Assembly (NCBI GenBank): GCA_015059045.1
Contig: SVBD01000007.1
Coordinates: 1-64,000 of the forward strand
DNA from: Erysipelotrichaceae bacterium
GTDB lineage: Bacteria > Bacillota_I > Bacilli_A > RFN20 > CAG-449
Length of the DNA stretch: 64,000 bases
Direction: 5' to 3'
Part shown: piece after piece, positions 33,916 to 42,800 of the stretch
How the letters are laid out: each line of letters begins with the position of its first letter
Position numbering within the stretch: the first letter of the stretch is position 1
Notes under the pieces: model-generated
What the model saw: only the letters and a program-made list of their open reading frames with translations
Told to the model about the DNA's origin: nothing
Databases searched by the model: none
Position numbers and translations under genes: made by a program

Positions 33916-34662
33916 TTAATTGCCTCCAAAATACTGTTTTCTTGCTAGACCTTTAGTTTCGATTCCACCTATTTGTTTACTATATGTAGCGTTTAACACT
34001 TTTTGATAATCAATTTCTTGAGATATCGGTGTTGTTGCAATAAAACTCGCTACAATGATAGGATCTAATAAGTGAATGTTTTTTCTTTTTGGAGAAGAAG
34101 CAAAGTTAGCCCCTTCTTCAATTAAAGCTTCATAATAAGATTGACACGCTCCAGCGATAATTACTAGATCGTTTTTTGATTTAACAACTCTTCTTGCTAT
34201 TTTTAAGGTTTCTACGAAATATTTAGAATTCTTGTAGTTGTTAATATCATTAATGTTTGTTCCTTTTATTAAGGCATCGTGGCCTGTAATAACAAGAATG
34301 TCTGGTTGGTGTTTATTAATTAAAGATTCTACATACTTTGGCATGTCTTTTTCTTTAATAAAATAGCCTTCCGCGGATAGAGAATAATTCTTGTAAGTCT
34401 CCATCGCTTTCTTTAAGTAGAACTCATCACCATCCAAATGTAATATTCTACCCTGTAATAATTTTGCATCATATTTTATCGAAGGTAAAGATAAAGTTAT
34501 TTTATTTTTAACTTCGTATTCTTTTAAATCATTTAAAGGTGCATCTGCAGCAATTCTAAATATCTCTCCTTTTAAAATTGCTTTATTTTCTTTAATGTCC
34601 ACGATTCGAAAAACCAAATCATGCCCATGAGATATTCTAGTAACTAAGGAATTAATTTTCAT
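33916..34662 (-). CDS. yabG: Sporulation-specific protease YabG
   Basis: 248 residues from the ATG at 34662, with AGGTGG 8 bases upstream; a GTG at 34674 lies inside this site. The YabG family pattern is visible: RISHGHDLVFRIVDIKENKA, GEIFRIAADAPLNDL, NKHQPDILVITGHDALIKGT, IAGACQSYYEALIEEGANFA SSPKR. In Bacillus subtilis YabG processes spore coat proteins late in sporulation. It sits between ksgA and ispE exactly as in Bacillus. Presence supports a spore-forming lineage. Confidence 0.92.
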   Translation of the reverse strand: MKINSLVTRISHGHDLVFRIVDIKENKAILKGEIFRIAADAPLNDLKEYEVKNKITLSLPSIKYDAKLLQGRILHLDGDEFYLKKAMETYKNYSLSAEGYFIKEKDMPKYVESLINKHQPDILVITGHDALIKGTNINDINNYKNSKYFVETLKIARRVVKSKNDLVIIAGACQSYYEALIEEGANFASSPKRKNIHLLDPIIVASFIATTPISQEIDYQKVLNATYSKQIGGIETKGLARKQYFGGN

Positions 34663-34696
34663 AGCTTTATCCACCTAGTTATAAATATGTTTGGTT

Positions 34697-35533
34697 TTAT
34701 TTATTGTCTAGGATAATCTCACTTAATTTTAAATAGTCTTTTAATTCTAATTGCTCTCCTCGAACACTTTCTTCAATGCTTGCAATTGATAATATTTCTT
34801 TCGTTTTGTCTTTGTTATTAAAATATTGATTTAAGTTATTTTGAATTGTTTTTCTTCTTTGAGCGAAACAAGCTTTTGTTACTTTAAAGAACTCTTTTTC
34901 AATTTCTTTATTAACTCTTTCTTTGTTAAATTCAATTTTAAGAACCATACTATCAACGTTAGGGCAAGGAATAAATTTATCTTTTGTTACTTTCTTTACA
35001 ATAGATAAACTACCCACATATTCTATAAAGATATTTAAAGGTGCATAATCTTTACTTCCTTTTTTTGCTTTAATACGATCATATACTTCTTTTTGAACCA
35101 TAAATTCAAATACTTTTACATCAATAGAAGATGTTACAATCTTTTCAATAATTGGAGTGGTTAAATTGTAAGGAACATTAGATATTACTTTTACCTTTTT
35201 TCCTTCAAAGGAAGAAAGATCTGTTTTCATAAAATCTTGATTAAACAAATGGAAGTTACTATAGCCTTTAAACACTTCTTTTAGATGATTTACCATATCC
35301 AAATCAATATCATAAGCATATACTTGGTTTCCTCGATTTAATAATTCTTGAGTTAAGGCACCTAGACCTGGACCTATTTCAATAATTACATCATCACTTT
35401 CTAAGTGTAAAGAATCTACACTTTCCTTTACCACTTCATAGGAAGTTAAAAAGTTTTGAGAGAATTTCTTTTTAGGATTAATCATTAACTCTGTCATTCT
35501 TTTAATGACATATTCTTTACTTGCAATGATCAT
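34697..35533 (-). CDS. ksgA: 16S rRNA dimethyladenosine transferase
   Basis: 278 residues. MNPKKKFSQNFL-type start, SAM motif VIIEIGPGLGALTQELLNRG, and the NVPYNLTTPII catalytic motif are present. It dimethylates two adjacent adenines near the 3' end of 16S rRNA. Its start overlaps the end of rnmV by 17 bases. Order rnmV-ksgA-yabG matches Bacillus. Confidence 0.96.
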   Translation of the reverse strand: MIIASKEYVIKRMTELMINPKKKFSQNFLTSYEVVKESVDSLHLESDDVIIEIGPGLGALTQELLNRGNQVYAYDIDLDMVNHLKEVFKGYSNFHLFNQDFMKTDLSSFEGKKVKVISNVPYNLTTPIIEKIVTSSIDVKVFEFMVQKEVYDRIKAKKGSKDYAPLNIFIEYVGSLSIVKKVTKDKFIPCPNVDSMVLKIEFNKERVNKEIEKEFFKVTKACFAQRRKTIQNNLNQYFNNKDKTKEILSIASIEESVRGEQLELKDYLKLSEIILDNK

Positions 35534-36074
35534 ATTTATCTAGCACCTCCTTTATTTCTTTTAAAGATATATTAAGCATGTTTATTCTTTTTAAAAATGT
35601 TTTCGCGTTTGTTTTTCCTATATGGAAATATGAGGATAAATAATCTCTTCTACTACTAGAACCATTACCACCATTTAATTTCAAACTTATTAAATCTTGA
35701 TTTGTAATTTGATAAGTATTTATTTCTATTTCCTTATATAATAAAACATTTTCTAAAGCCTCTTTTATTTCTTCTTCGTCACATTCAGCAATTCCTACTT
35801 TATGTTTTTTTATCGCTTTTTCTTTTCTTACAAACGCATTATAACAACCTTCAACTTCTTGGTTTATCTTATTTCTAATTTGAAGTCCAGGAAAATCAGG
35901 GTCAGTAAAAATTATAATTTGTCGAGAAAGAGATAATTCTCTTATATAATCAATTGTTTCACGCGAAACTTCTGACCCGTTTGTGATTACAAAATCAGCA
36001 TCTACTAATAAACTAAGTTTATTAACATCGCTAGTTCCTTCAACTACGATTACTGGTTTAATTGTTTTTTTCAT
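35517..36074 (-). CDS. rnmV: Ribonuclease M5
   Basis: 185 residues. The Toprim domain (KPVIVVEGTSDVNKLSLL with catalytic Glu, IIFTDPDFPGLQIRNKINQ with the DxD) occupies the N-terminal half, then a domain binding 5S rRNA. It matures 5S rRNA. Start codon overlaps the tatD stop by four bases; end overlaps ksgA. Confidence 0.94.
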   Translation of the reverse strand: MKKTIKPVIVVEGTSDVNKLSLLVDADFVITNGSEVSRETIDYIRELSLSRQIIIFTDPDFPGLQIRNKINQEVEGCYNAFVRKEKAIKKHKVGIAECDEEEIKEALENVLLYKEIEINTYQITNQDLISLKLNGGNGSSSRRDYLSSYFHIGKTNAKTFLKRINMLNISLKEIKEVLDKYDHCK

Positions 36075-36838
36075 ATATTAAATAATCTCTTTCCATTTTC
36101 GTATGTAACCTCTTCAATTAATAAAGGATCTACATCTCTAATTCTAGCGATTTCTTCAATTACGTATTTTAAATTTTCTGAATAATTTAATTGTCCTCTT
36201 TTAGGAACGGGAGTTAAATATGGAGCGTCTGTTTCAACAAGCAAATAATCTAAAGGCACTTCTTTAGCGATTGTTTTTGGAACGACCGCGTTTTTATAAG
36301 TAACTGGTCCATCTAAGCCAATATAATATCCTAATTTTATAATTTCTTTCATTTGTTCAATTGAACCAGAAAAACAATGGAAAACCCCTTTTTTATTGCA
36401 AGGATATTTCTTAAGTAGGGCAATAGTATCTTCAACGCTGTCTCTTGCGTGAATCACAATTGGCAAATCTAACTTATTTGCAATTTCTATTTGTTTAATA
36501 AAATAATCTTTTTGTTTAGCCTTTGTTTCATCTTCTTTGTTCCAATAATAATCTAAACCTATTTCTCCAATAGCTTTTACATTAGGGTTAATCAATTTAT
36601 AAATCTCTTCTTCTATATTATTTAGAGGTATGGAATTTACATCCATTGGATGAATCCCGATTGCGCAGTAAACTTCATCAAATAAAGCGCTTGCTTCGAG
36701 GCACTTTTTTGAATTAGGAATATTATCTGCGCATAGTAAAATTAATCCTACATTATTTTGTAGAGATCTTTTTATTATATCTTTTATATTTTCATTAAAC
36801 TTTGAATCATATAAATGACAATGTGTATCAAAAATCAT
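36071..36838 (-). CDS. tatD: TatD-family metal-dependent DNase
   Basis: 255 residues. Metal-binding motifs are FDTHCHLYDSKF, GEIGLDYYW, HARDSVEDT, HCFSGS and VETDAPYLTPVPKRG. A TIM-barrel hydrolase implicated in DNA repair and D-aminoacyl-tRNA-like hydrolysis in some organisms. It starts one base before the mnmE stop region, and lies upstream of rnmV as in Bacillus (yabD). Confidence 0.94.
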   Translation of the reverse strand: MIFDTHCHLYDSKFNENIKDIIKRSLQNNVGLILLCADNIPNSKKCLEASALFDEVYCAIGIHPMDVNSIPLNNIEEEIYKLINPNVKAIGEIGLDYYWNKEDETKAKQKDYFIKQIEIANKLDLPIVIHARDSVEDTIALLKKYPCNKKGVFHCFSGSIEQMKEIIKLGYYIGLDGPVTYKNAVVPKTIAKEVPLDYLLVETDAPYLTPVPKRGQLNYSENLKYVIEEIARIRDVDPLLIEEVTYENGKRLFNI

Positions 36839-36839
36839 A

Positions 36840-38171
36840 CTATTTACCTAAACAGAATCTAGAGAATATTTCTTTTTCTAAATCAACGCTAGCTTCTTCG
36901 CCTAATATTTCCTTAATCGCATCATAGCTTGTTTTTAAAGAAATAGATACTAAATCTAGTGATGTATTATATAAAGCCTCTTTTTTAGCGGTTAATAAAT
37001 TTTCTTTAACTTTATTTAATAAACCAATCTCTCTAGAAGAGCAAAGAGAAGGTTCTAAATTATTAATCTCTTCCATATTAAACATTTTTCCAATTTCTTT
37101 TTCTAAATCTTTAATATCTTTATTTAAAGCGGAAATATAGATTGCTCCTTTAACATATTTATCTTCAGAAAGCATTTCTTTCTTGTTATATACTACTAAG
37201 TGTTTTTTATCTTTAATTACATCTAATAATTCTTGGTCTTCTTTTGTGAATTTATCGGCTTCTAAAACAAGTAAAACTAAATCCGCTTTTTCTAAACTTT
37301 CCCTAGATTTTTCTATACCGATTCTTTCTACTACATCAACGCTATATCTAATACCTGCAGTATCTAATAAATTTAAAATAATTCCATCTAAATTAACTTT
37401 TCCTTCAACTACATCTCTAGTAGTTCCTGGAATATTTGTAACAATCGCTTTATCTTGTTTTAATAAAGCATTTAATAAACTAGATTTTCCTACATTTGGT
37501 CTACCTATAATTGCCACATTAATTCCTTCGTTAATTAATTTAGATCTTTCACCGCTTTTAATTAAATAGTTAATTTCCTCAATCAATGGATCAACATCAT
37601 TAATTATTTTCTCGTTTGTCATTTCCTCAACATCTAAATATTCAGGATAATCGATATTAACTTCAATTAAAGAGAGGATATCCGCTAGTTTTTCTTTAAT
37701 TGGTAGAATTAGCGCGCTAGTTTTTCCAGTCAAAGAGTAGAGCATTAATCTTTTTGCTTGTAGAGTTTCTGCATTAATTAATGAATTAATAGCTTCAGCT
37801 TGAACTAAGTCAATTCTTCCATTATAAAAAGCGCGCGAAGAGAATTCGCCTCTTTCAGCAATTCTAGCGCCATATCTAATACATAATTCAATAATTTGAT
37901 TAACGATAATCATAGATCCATGGCAAGAAATTTCTACTACATCTTCACCTGTGAAACTCTTTGGTCCTTTAAAATAACTAACCATTACTTCATCTACTTT
38001 TTCGTTATTGTCTTTATCTATAATATATCCATAATATACTTTATGTGATTCTTTAATTTCACGAGAAAAGATTTTAGAAATAATATCTAAAGTTTCTTCT
38101 CCTGATAAACGAATTACTGCAACCGCACCTTTCATAGGTGGAGTAATTAAACTTACAATACAATCAAACAT
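36840..38171 (-). CDS. mnmE: tRNA modification GTPase MnmE
   Basis: 443 residues from the ATG at 38171, with GAGGTG upstream; a GTG at 38180 overlaps that site. Domains: N-terminal tetrahydrofolate-binding domain, helical domain, and G domain with GRPNVGKSSLLNALL, TTRD, DTAGIR and NKKE, then the C-terminal FCLGK with catalytic Cys. With MnmG it modifies wobble uridines. mnmG is not in the window. Confidence 0.96.
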   Translation of the reverse strand: MFDCIVSLITPPMKGAVAVIRLSGEETLDIISKIFSREIKESHKVYYGYIIDKDNNEKVDEVMVSYFKGPKSFTGEDVVEISCHGSMIIVNQIIELCIRYGARIAERGEFSSRAFYNGRIDLVQAEAINSLINAETLQAKRLMLYSLTGKTSALILPIKEKLADILSLIEVNIDYPEYLDVEEMTNEKIINDVDPLIEEINYLIKSGERSKLINEGINVAIIGRPNVGKSSLLNALLKQDKAIVTNIPGTTRDVVEGKVNLDGIILNLLDTAGIRYSVDVVERIGIEKSRESLEKADLVLLVLEADKFTKEDQELLDVIKDKKHLVVYNKKEMLSEDKYVKGAIYISALNKDIKDLEKEIGKMFNMEEINNLEPSLCSSREIGLLNKVKENLLTAKKEALYNTSLDLVSISLKTSYDAIKEILGEEASVDLEKEIFSRFCLGK

Positions 38172-38234
38172 AGTATACACCTCGTAATAATTATAGAATA
38201 ATCTTGCGTTTTTTGAAATATTCTATTTTCTTTT

Positions 38235-38268
38235 TAAAAAGAAAAATAAGCACGAAATCGTGCTTATT
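38235..38268 (-). terminator. Terminator after khpB
   Basis: Minus-strand stem AATAAGCACGA-TT-TCGTGCTTATT followed by TTTCTTTTT. It separates the rpmH-rnpA-yidC-khpB group from mnmE. Confidence 0.8.
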
Positions 38269-38857
38269 TATCAGACTCTACATAAATAACTTGAATTTGT
38301 CTTTGTTTACCAAAACCTGTTGATTCTGTTTTGATGTTTGGCATATTTGTTAAAGTGTTATGAATAACTCTTCTTTCGTCCGCTGGCATTGGATCTAAAG
38401 TTACATTTGTTTTTGTCTTTTGAACTTCGTGACCAATTCTTCTTGCCATTTTGCATAAACGATCATATTTATCGTTTTTATAACCATTGATATCTAATAA
38501 AATTCTATATCTCTTTTTAAAATGGTTACTTACAGCAATTCTTGTTAATTCATTTAATGATTGTAATGTTTTACCATTTTTACCAATTAAGATTGAGTTG
38601 TGATTACTATCGACTTTTAAGTGGATGATATCATCCTTTAAAGATGGAGTAACTCTACAATCAATTCCAATTGATTCGATTGCTTCTTTTAAATATGTTT
38701 GAGCGTATTCAATAATATCCACTATTTCATACACTTCGATTTGAACACAAGCTTCATTTTCTCCGATAACTTCATAAACTAATTCGTTAACAGATACACC
38801 TTGGTCTTGTGCAGCATTTTCTAATGCTTCTTCTTTTGTTGCACCAATGTATTTCAT
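38264..38857 (-). CDS. khpB: RNA-binding protein KhpB (Jag/SpoIIIJ-associated)
   Basis: 197 residues with the Jag N-terminal domain (MKYIGATKEEALENAAQDQG), a KH domain (HNSILIGKNGKTLQSLNELT) and an R3H domain (DPMPADERRVIHNTLTNMPN). It is encoded directly after yidC, as in nearly all Bacillota. Roles in RNA binding and cell elongation are described for homologues. It overlaps the terminator with its stop. Confidence 0.95.
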   Translation of the reverse strand: MKYIGATKEEALENAAQDQGVSVNELVYEVIGENEACVQIEVYEIVDIIEYAQTYLKEAIESIGIDCRVTPSLKDDIIHLKVDSNHNSILIGKNGKTLQSLNELTRIAVSNHFKKRYRILLDINGYKNDKYDRLCKMARRIGHEVQKTKTNVTLDPMPADERRVIHNTLTNMPNIKTESTGFGKQRQIQVIYVESDK

Positions 38858-38870
38858 TTTCTATAATCCT

Positions 38871-40268
38871 CTATTTCTTTGTTTTGTATTTTACATGTTT
38901 CTTTCCATCGTCTTTATTTAAAAGAACTTGCATAATGTAAGTTTGTAACAATGAAATTAACGATGTAATGAACCAATAAATTGCCATAGCAACTGGTAAT
39001 GATAATCCCATAAAGATAATGAAGATAATCATAATGTTATTAACCATGTTCATTGTCTTTTGACTTTGTTCAGCCGAAGGGTTTTTACCTAATTTTTGAA
39101 CGTTTTGAGTTCTTCTTTTTTGTAGCCATTGAGGAACTTTCATAGAAACGATTTGTCCTGCTGCCATTAATAAGAAGATAACCCATGCAACGATACAAAC
39201 AGTAGAACTAAAATCAAACATAGCTGTTGATGTTGTTTGAGCAAGAGATAATCCTAATAAGTTACCTGTCATTAAAACCGCAGAACCTTGCATAGCACCC
39301 CAAACCGCAATGAAGATAGGGAATTGGAAAATCATAATGATAAGCATTCCCATTGGATTAATTTTGTGTTTCTTATAAAGAGCCATTTGCTCTTGAGCCA
39401 TTCTTTGCTTTTCGTATTGATTTGTTTGTGAGTTAGGGTATTTTGCTTGAATCTTAGCTAATTCAGGTTGTAACTTTGTCATCTTTTGTTGAGATAAAGT
39501 TTGTTTGAATGTACATAAGATTAAAATAGCTCTAACAATAATTGTAACTAATAAAATAGCTAAAATTTGTCCCCAACCATTTGTTCCAAACGCTGTTGTA
39601 AATGTGTGTAATAAAAACGAAATAGGGTAAACAAGTAAACCTTCGATTAAACCATAATCAAAAGCTTCTTTCCATGTTTTACCTTCTAAAGTAATTCCGT
39701 TGAATTCTCCATCTACAGGTGTGATTGTTGTTGTGTAAGCAGATACTGTTGAGTTAAATACGCTTTTATAATATGAAACATAGTTATTATCAGGACATTT
39801 TTCTACACCTAATTCATTTCTAGCTTCATTTAACCATGCATCATAGTTTACCCACAATTCATTTTTTTGATAATTTAAGTTTGATGTTTCTCCAACATAA
39901 GTTTTTGATCCACCAAAAGTTGCGATTGCTCTTAAATATTTATCTGTTTGATTTAAATATGGTTTTTCGCCTTTTTCGTTAACATATGTTTTTAATTCAG
40001 ATACATATTCAACAATTTTATTTTCCATAAACTCGTTGAATTCAGGACTTGGAAGTAAGTATCCTTGTTCTTTTGCATATTCATTAATTGTATATGTTCC
40101 TGATTTTTCTCCATAGTTACCAAACTTTTCACCTTGATCGTAATCTTCAAGAGACATCATGACTGAACATTTATCTTGAACAGTTGTGATAGGTTTAGTA
40201 CATCCTGTTAAAGCGAAAACGCATAGCAATAAACATAAAAATTTAAAAATTCTATTGCGTTTTTTCAT
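38871..40268 (-). CDS. yidC: Membrane protein insertase YidC (OxaA/SpoIIIJ)
   Basis: 465 residues. N-terminal signal with lipobox LTGC (Cys-23), an unusually long extracytoplasmic stretch of about 180 residues, then the YidC core with five membrane segments starting at GLIEGLLVYPISFLLHTFTT and a positively charged hydrophilic groove. C-terminal tail is Lys-rich. Typical Bacillota YidC has about 260-290 residues, so the insertion between signal and core is notable. It lies after rnpA, before khpB. Confidence 0.95.
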   Translation of the reverse strand: MKKRNRIFKFLCLLLCVFALTGCTKPITTVQDKCSVMMSLEDYDQGEKFGNYGEKSGTYTINEYAKEQGYLLPSPEFNEFMENKIVEYVSELKTYVNEKGEKPYLNQTDKYLRAIATFGGSKTYVGETSNLNYQKNELWVNYDAWLNEARNELGVEKCPDNNYVSYYKSVFNSTVSAYTTTITPVDGEFNGITLEGKTWKEAFDYGLIEGLLVYPISFLLHTFTTAFGTNGWGQILAILLVTIIVRAILILCTFKQTLSQQKMTKLQPELAKIQAKYPNSQTNQYEKQRMAQEQMALYKKHKINPMGMLIIMIFQFPIFIAVWGAMQGSAVLMTGNLLGLSLAQTTSTAMFDFSSTVCIVAWVIFLLMAAGQIVSMKVPQWLQKRRTQNVQKLGKNPSAEQSQKTMNMVNNIMIIFIIFMGLSLPVAMAIYWFITSLISLLQTYIMQVLLNKDDGKKHVKYKTKK

Positions 40269-40274
40269 AGACTT

Positions 40275-40604
40275 TTAGTCCTCCTTAATTTTATTGATGA
40301 GTTTCTTTAGCGATTCATAATTTTCTTGGTATCCGTTGTCGAGATATCCTTTTCTAACTATTAATACATAATCTTTATTTTTTTCAAAATCAAATGCATC
40401 TCTAGCCATAACTCTAACTTGTCTTCTAATAGTACTTCTTACAACAGCATTACCGAGTTTTTTAGACGTTGATATTCCAACTCTAGCATGTCCTACTTCA
40501 TTACTTTTAAAGTAGAGTACAAAATTATAATTGCTAACTCTTTTATTATCATGGATGACTTTTTGAAAATCTTGATGTGACTTTACACGATATTTAACTT
40601 TCAT
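40275..40604 (-). CDS. rnpA: Ribonuclease P protein component
   Basis: 109 residues from the ATG at 40604, preceded by AGAAGGG at 9 bases; upstream starts would extend into the hairpin at 40629-40657. Motifs: MKVKYRVKSHQDFQKVIHDN, RVGISTSKKLGNAVVRSTIR (RNR core). Binds the RNase P RNA for tRNA 5' processing. Lies between rpmH and yidC, as in all bacteria of this type. Confidence 0.95.
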   Translation of the reverse strand: MKVKYRVKSHQDFQKVIHDNKRVSNYNFVLYFKSNEVGHARVGISTSKKLGNAVVRSTIRRQVRVMARDAFDFEKNKDYVLIVRKGYLDNGYQENYESLKKLINKIKED

Positions 40605-40628
40605 TTCTTTCATCCCTTCTAATCTTGT

Positions 40629-40657
40629 TAAAAAACCCACTAAAATCTATAGTGGGT
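40629..40657 (-). terminator. Hairpin between rpmH and rnpA, terminator or attenuator
   Basis: Minus-strand ACCCACTA-TAGATTT-TAGTGGGT followed by TTTTTTAA, between the rpmH stop and the rnpA start. It would lower rnpA transcription relative to rpmH; ratio control of this kind is expected, as ribosomal protein L34 is needed in larger amounts. Confidence 0.65.
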
Positions 40658-40670
40658 CAATTAGCTTTTA

Positions 40671-40805
40671 TTATGCAGAAAGTACTTTTCTTCCTTTTGC
40701 ACGACGTCTTGCTAAGATTTTACGTCCGTTTGGAGTTGCCATTCTTGCACGGAACCCACTTGTATTTTTAGTTTTTCTTTTACTTGGTTGATATGTTCTT
40801 TTCAT
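40671..40805 (-). CDS. rpmH: Large-subunit ribosomal protein bL34
   Basis: 44 residues, standard L34 ([20 protein letters not shown] and [20 protein letters not shown]). Basic throughout. Shine-Dalgarno GGAGGTG lies upstream. First gene leftward of the origin gap and short of the usual ORF cutoff. Confidence 0.98.
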   Translation of the reverse strand: MKRTYQPSKRKTKNTSGFRARMATPNGRKILARRRAKGRKVLSA

Positions 40806-41316
40806 ATTGTTTTTACACCTCCGATACATTCCACATACGTAGTAGATTATATATATAATTTATATATAAGTCAACATTCCTAAAAAATTTTTAAAAAAAT
40901 TAAACATAACGATTAAATTTTATTAAATTTATTTTATATGTGGATTTCTTCGACAAAATTTGACATTTTTTCTTCTTTACAATAGACGCTTTATAGCAAA
41001 TTTCTTGATTGTTGATAATTATCGATATAAAAAGTTTATAAATTAAAAAAATACGGATTTTTCCAATACTTTTCATTGTTGAAAACCAAATTTTTTTATT
41101 CATTTTGTACTCTCTTATCCACTGAAAACATAATTACTAACATATCTTATTTTTACCCACACAAGCATTTTGTGGAAAAGTTAAAATATTAACGGATTTT
41201 TCCAATTGTTTTTTAATTATTTATATGTGGGGAATTTTTTTATTTATTAAATAATTATGTTTTTTTCAACAATGATATGATATATTGTTTTGTGATAGGA
41301 TTTAGGAGATTTATTT
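40806..41316. other. Candidate oriC (part 1): rpmH-dnaA intergenic region
   Basis: An AT-rich 511-base gap between rpmH and dnaA, the classic Bacillota oriC place. DnaA-box-like sites are TTATCCACT (41115-41123), TTACCCACA (41153-41161), TGTGGAAAA (41171-41179, reverse of TTTTCCACA), TGTGGGGAA (41226-41234) and TGTGGATTT (40939-40947). None is perfect. Two copies of the 15-mer acggatttttccaat at 41053-41067 and 41192-41206 flank these. The region upstream of dnaA is very T/A-rich, suitable for unwinding. Confidence 0.8.
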
Positions 41317-42681
41317 ATGGTATTAACATTAGATCAAAAAAATAAAATTTGGAACGCTGTATTAAGCCAAATTAAAACAAAAATAACAGATAGAAATGTA
41401 TTCGACGCATTTATTGCTGATACAAAGATTTATCGAATCGATGGAGATGTCATGGTAATCTCTACAGGAAGTAAATTATCTTGCCAATTTTTAAAAAGTA
41501 ATGACCATTATTTATCATTAATTAAAGATTGTTTGAAAGATCAAACTGAAACCGAATATAAATTATCATTTATATCAAAAGAAGAATTAAAAGATGCTAC
41601 AAAAGTTGTTGTTTCAGAAACAAAATCTTCTTTCTTTTCTTCTTGTTCCTTAAATCCAAAATATAACTTTGACAACTTTGTTGTCGGTGGTTGTAATAAA
41701 GAAGCTGTTCAAGCATCTTTGTTAGTCGCTAATAATCCAGGAGTTTCTTTCAATCCTTTATTTATTTATTCTAAATCAGGATTAGGTAAGACCCACTTAA
41801 TTCACGCATTAGGAAATTACATTAGAACAAACAGTCCTTATAAAAAGGTTTTATACATCACAACAGATGCTTTTATTGATGAATATGTTAAATTTTCTCG
41901 TGGTGAGCAACAAGAAGAAAATTTAAAAGATTTTTTAAAGAATGTAGATGTTTTATTAGTAGACGACATCCAATTCTTATCGGAAAAAGTAAAGACTTCA
42001 GAAATGTTCTTTAATGTATTTAATACATTAATTAGTAACAATAAACAAATCGTTTTAACTAGTGATAGACACCCAAATGAATTAAAAGGTTTAGAAGATA
42101 GATTAGTATCTAGATTCAATATGGGATTAAGCGTTAATATCAAAAATCCTGATACGACAACCCTTATTTCAATTTTAAAAACTAAAATCGAATCAAACGG
42201 TTTAGATTTAAAGAGTTTTGACGAAGATGGCTTACTATTCTTAGCTGAAAACTTTTCAAAAAACGTAAGAGAATTAGAAGGTGCTTTAAATCGTTTATTA
42301 TTCTATACAATCAACATTAAACATGTATCAAAAATCGATTTATCTACTATTAAAGAATCTGTTAGACCTATGATTTCTATTAAAGATAAATCAAAAACAA
42401 TCACTGAAAATCAAATTATTGAAACTGTTTGTGATTTCTATCATTTAACAGAAAATCAAATCAAATCAAAAGTTAGAACATCTCAAATTGCTTTAGCCAG
42501 ACAAATTAGTATGTATCTTTGCCGTTTGTTAGTTGGAACTCCATTTGATAAGATCGGAAAAATCTTCTCAAGAGACCATTCAACAGTTATGTCATCGTGT
42601 GAAAAAGTTGAGTTATTGTTGAAAACTGACTCACAACTTCAAGGAGCAATTAACACCCTAAAAAAACAATTAAAATCATAA
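41317..42681 (+). CDS. dnaA: Chromosomal replication initiator protein DnaA
   Basis: 454 residues. Domain I (1-85), short linker, AAA+ domain III with Walker A YSKSGLGKTHL (residues 151-161; the first Gly of GxxGxGK is Ser), Walker B LLVDDIQF (213-220), LTSDRHPNE and LEDRLVSRF. Domain IV has the DnaA signature (FSRDHSTVMSSCEKVE). It binds DnaA boxes and opens the origin. Start: ATG at 41317 with TAGGAG upstream. dnaN follows after 119 bases. Confidence 0.98.
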   Translation: MVLTLDQKNKIWNAVLSQIKTKITDRNVFDAFIADTKIYRIDGDVMVISTGSKLSCQFLKSNDHYLSLIKDCLKDQTETEYKLSFISKEELKDATKVVVSETKSSFFSSCSLNPKYNFDNFVVGGCNKEAVQASLLVANNPGVSFNPLFIYSKSGLGKTHLIHALGNYIRTNSPYKKVLYITTDAFIDEYVKFSRGEQQEENLKDFLKNVDVLLVDDIQFLSEKVKTSEMFFNVFNTLISNNKQIVLTSDRHPNELKGLEDRLVSRFNMGLSVNIKNPDTTTLISILKTKIESNGLDLKSFDEDGLLFLAENFSKNVRELEGALNRLLFYTINIKHVSKIDLSTIKESVRPMISIKDKSKTITENQIIETVCDFYHLTENQIKSKVRTSQIALARQISMYLCRLLVGTPFDKIGKIFSRDHSTVMSSCEKVELLLKTDSQLQGAINTLKKQLKS

Positions 42682-42800
42682 GAAAATACATAGTATTTTA
42701 ATTCTAAATATGGTATAATAAATTCATGTGAAAAAACTAAGTTTTCCACAATTTCAACAAAGCTTATTATTAATATTATTAAAAAAGGAGAATATATAAT
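42682..42800 (+). promoter_or_regulatory. dnaA-dnaN gap: DnaA box and extended -10 promoter
   Basis: TATAAT at 42714-42719 has the extended TGn (TGG) in front. A TTTTCCACA box (42742-42750) follows in the leader of dnaN. In Bacillus the oriC is bipartite, with boxes on both sides of dnaA, so this could be its second part. RBS AAAAGGAGAA precedes the dnaN ATG. Confidence 0.55.

Noticed and set aside
40900-41103. 67-codon minus-strand frame in the origin gap
   Set aside because: It is a Lys/Ile-rich translation of AT-rich DNA with no Shine-Dalgarno, overlapping DnaA-box-like sites.
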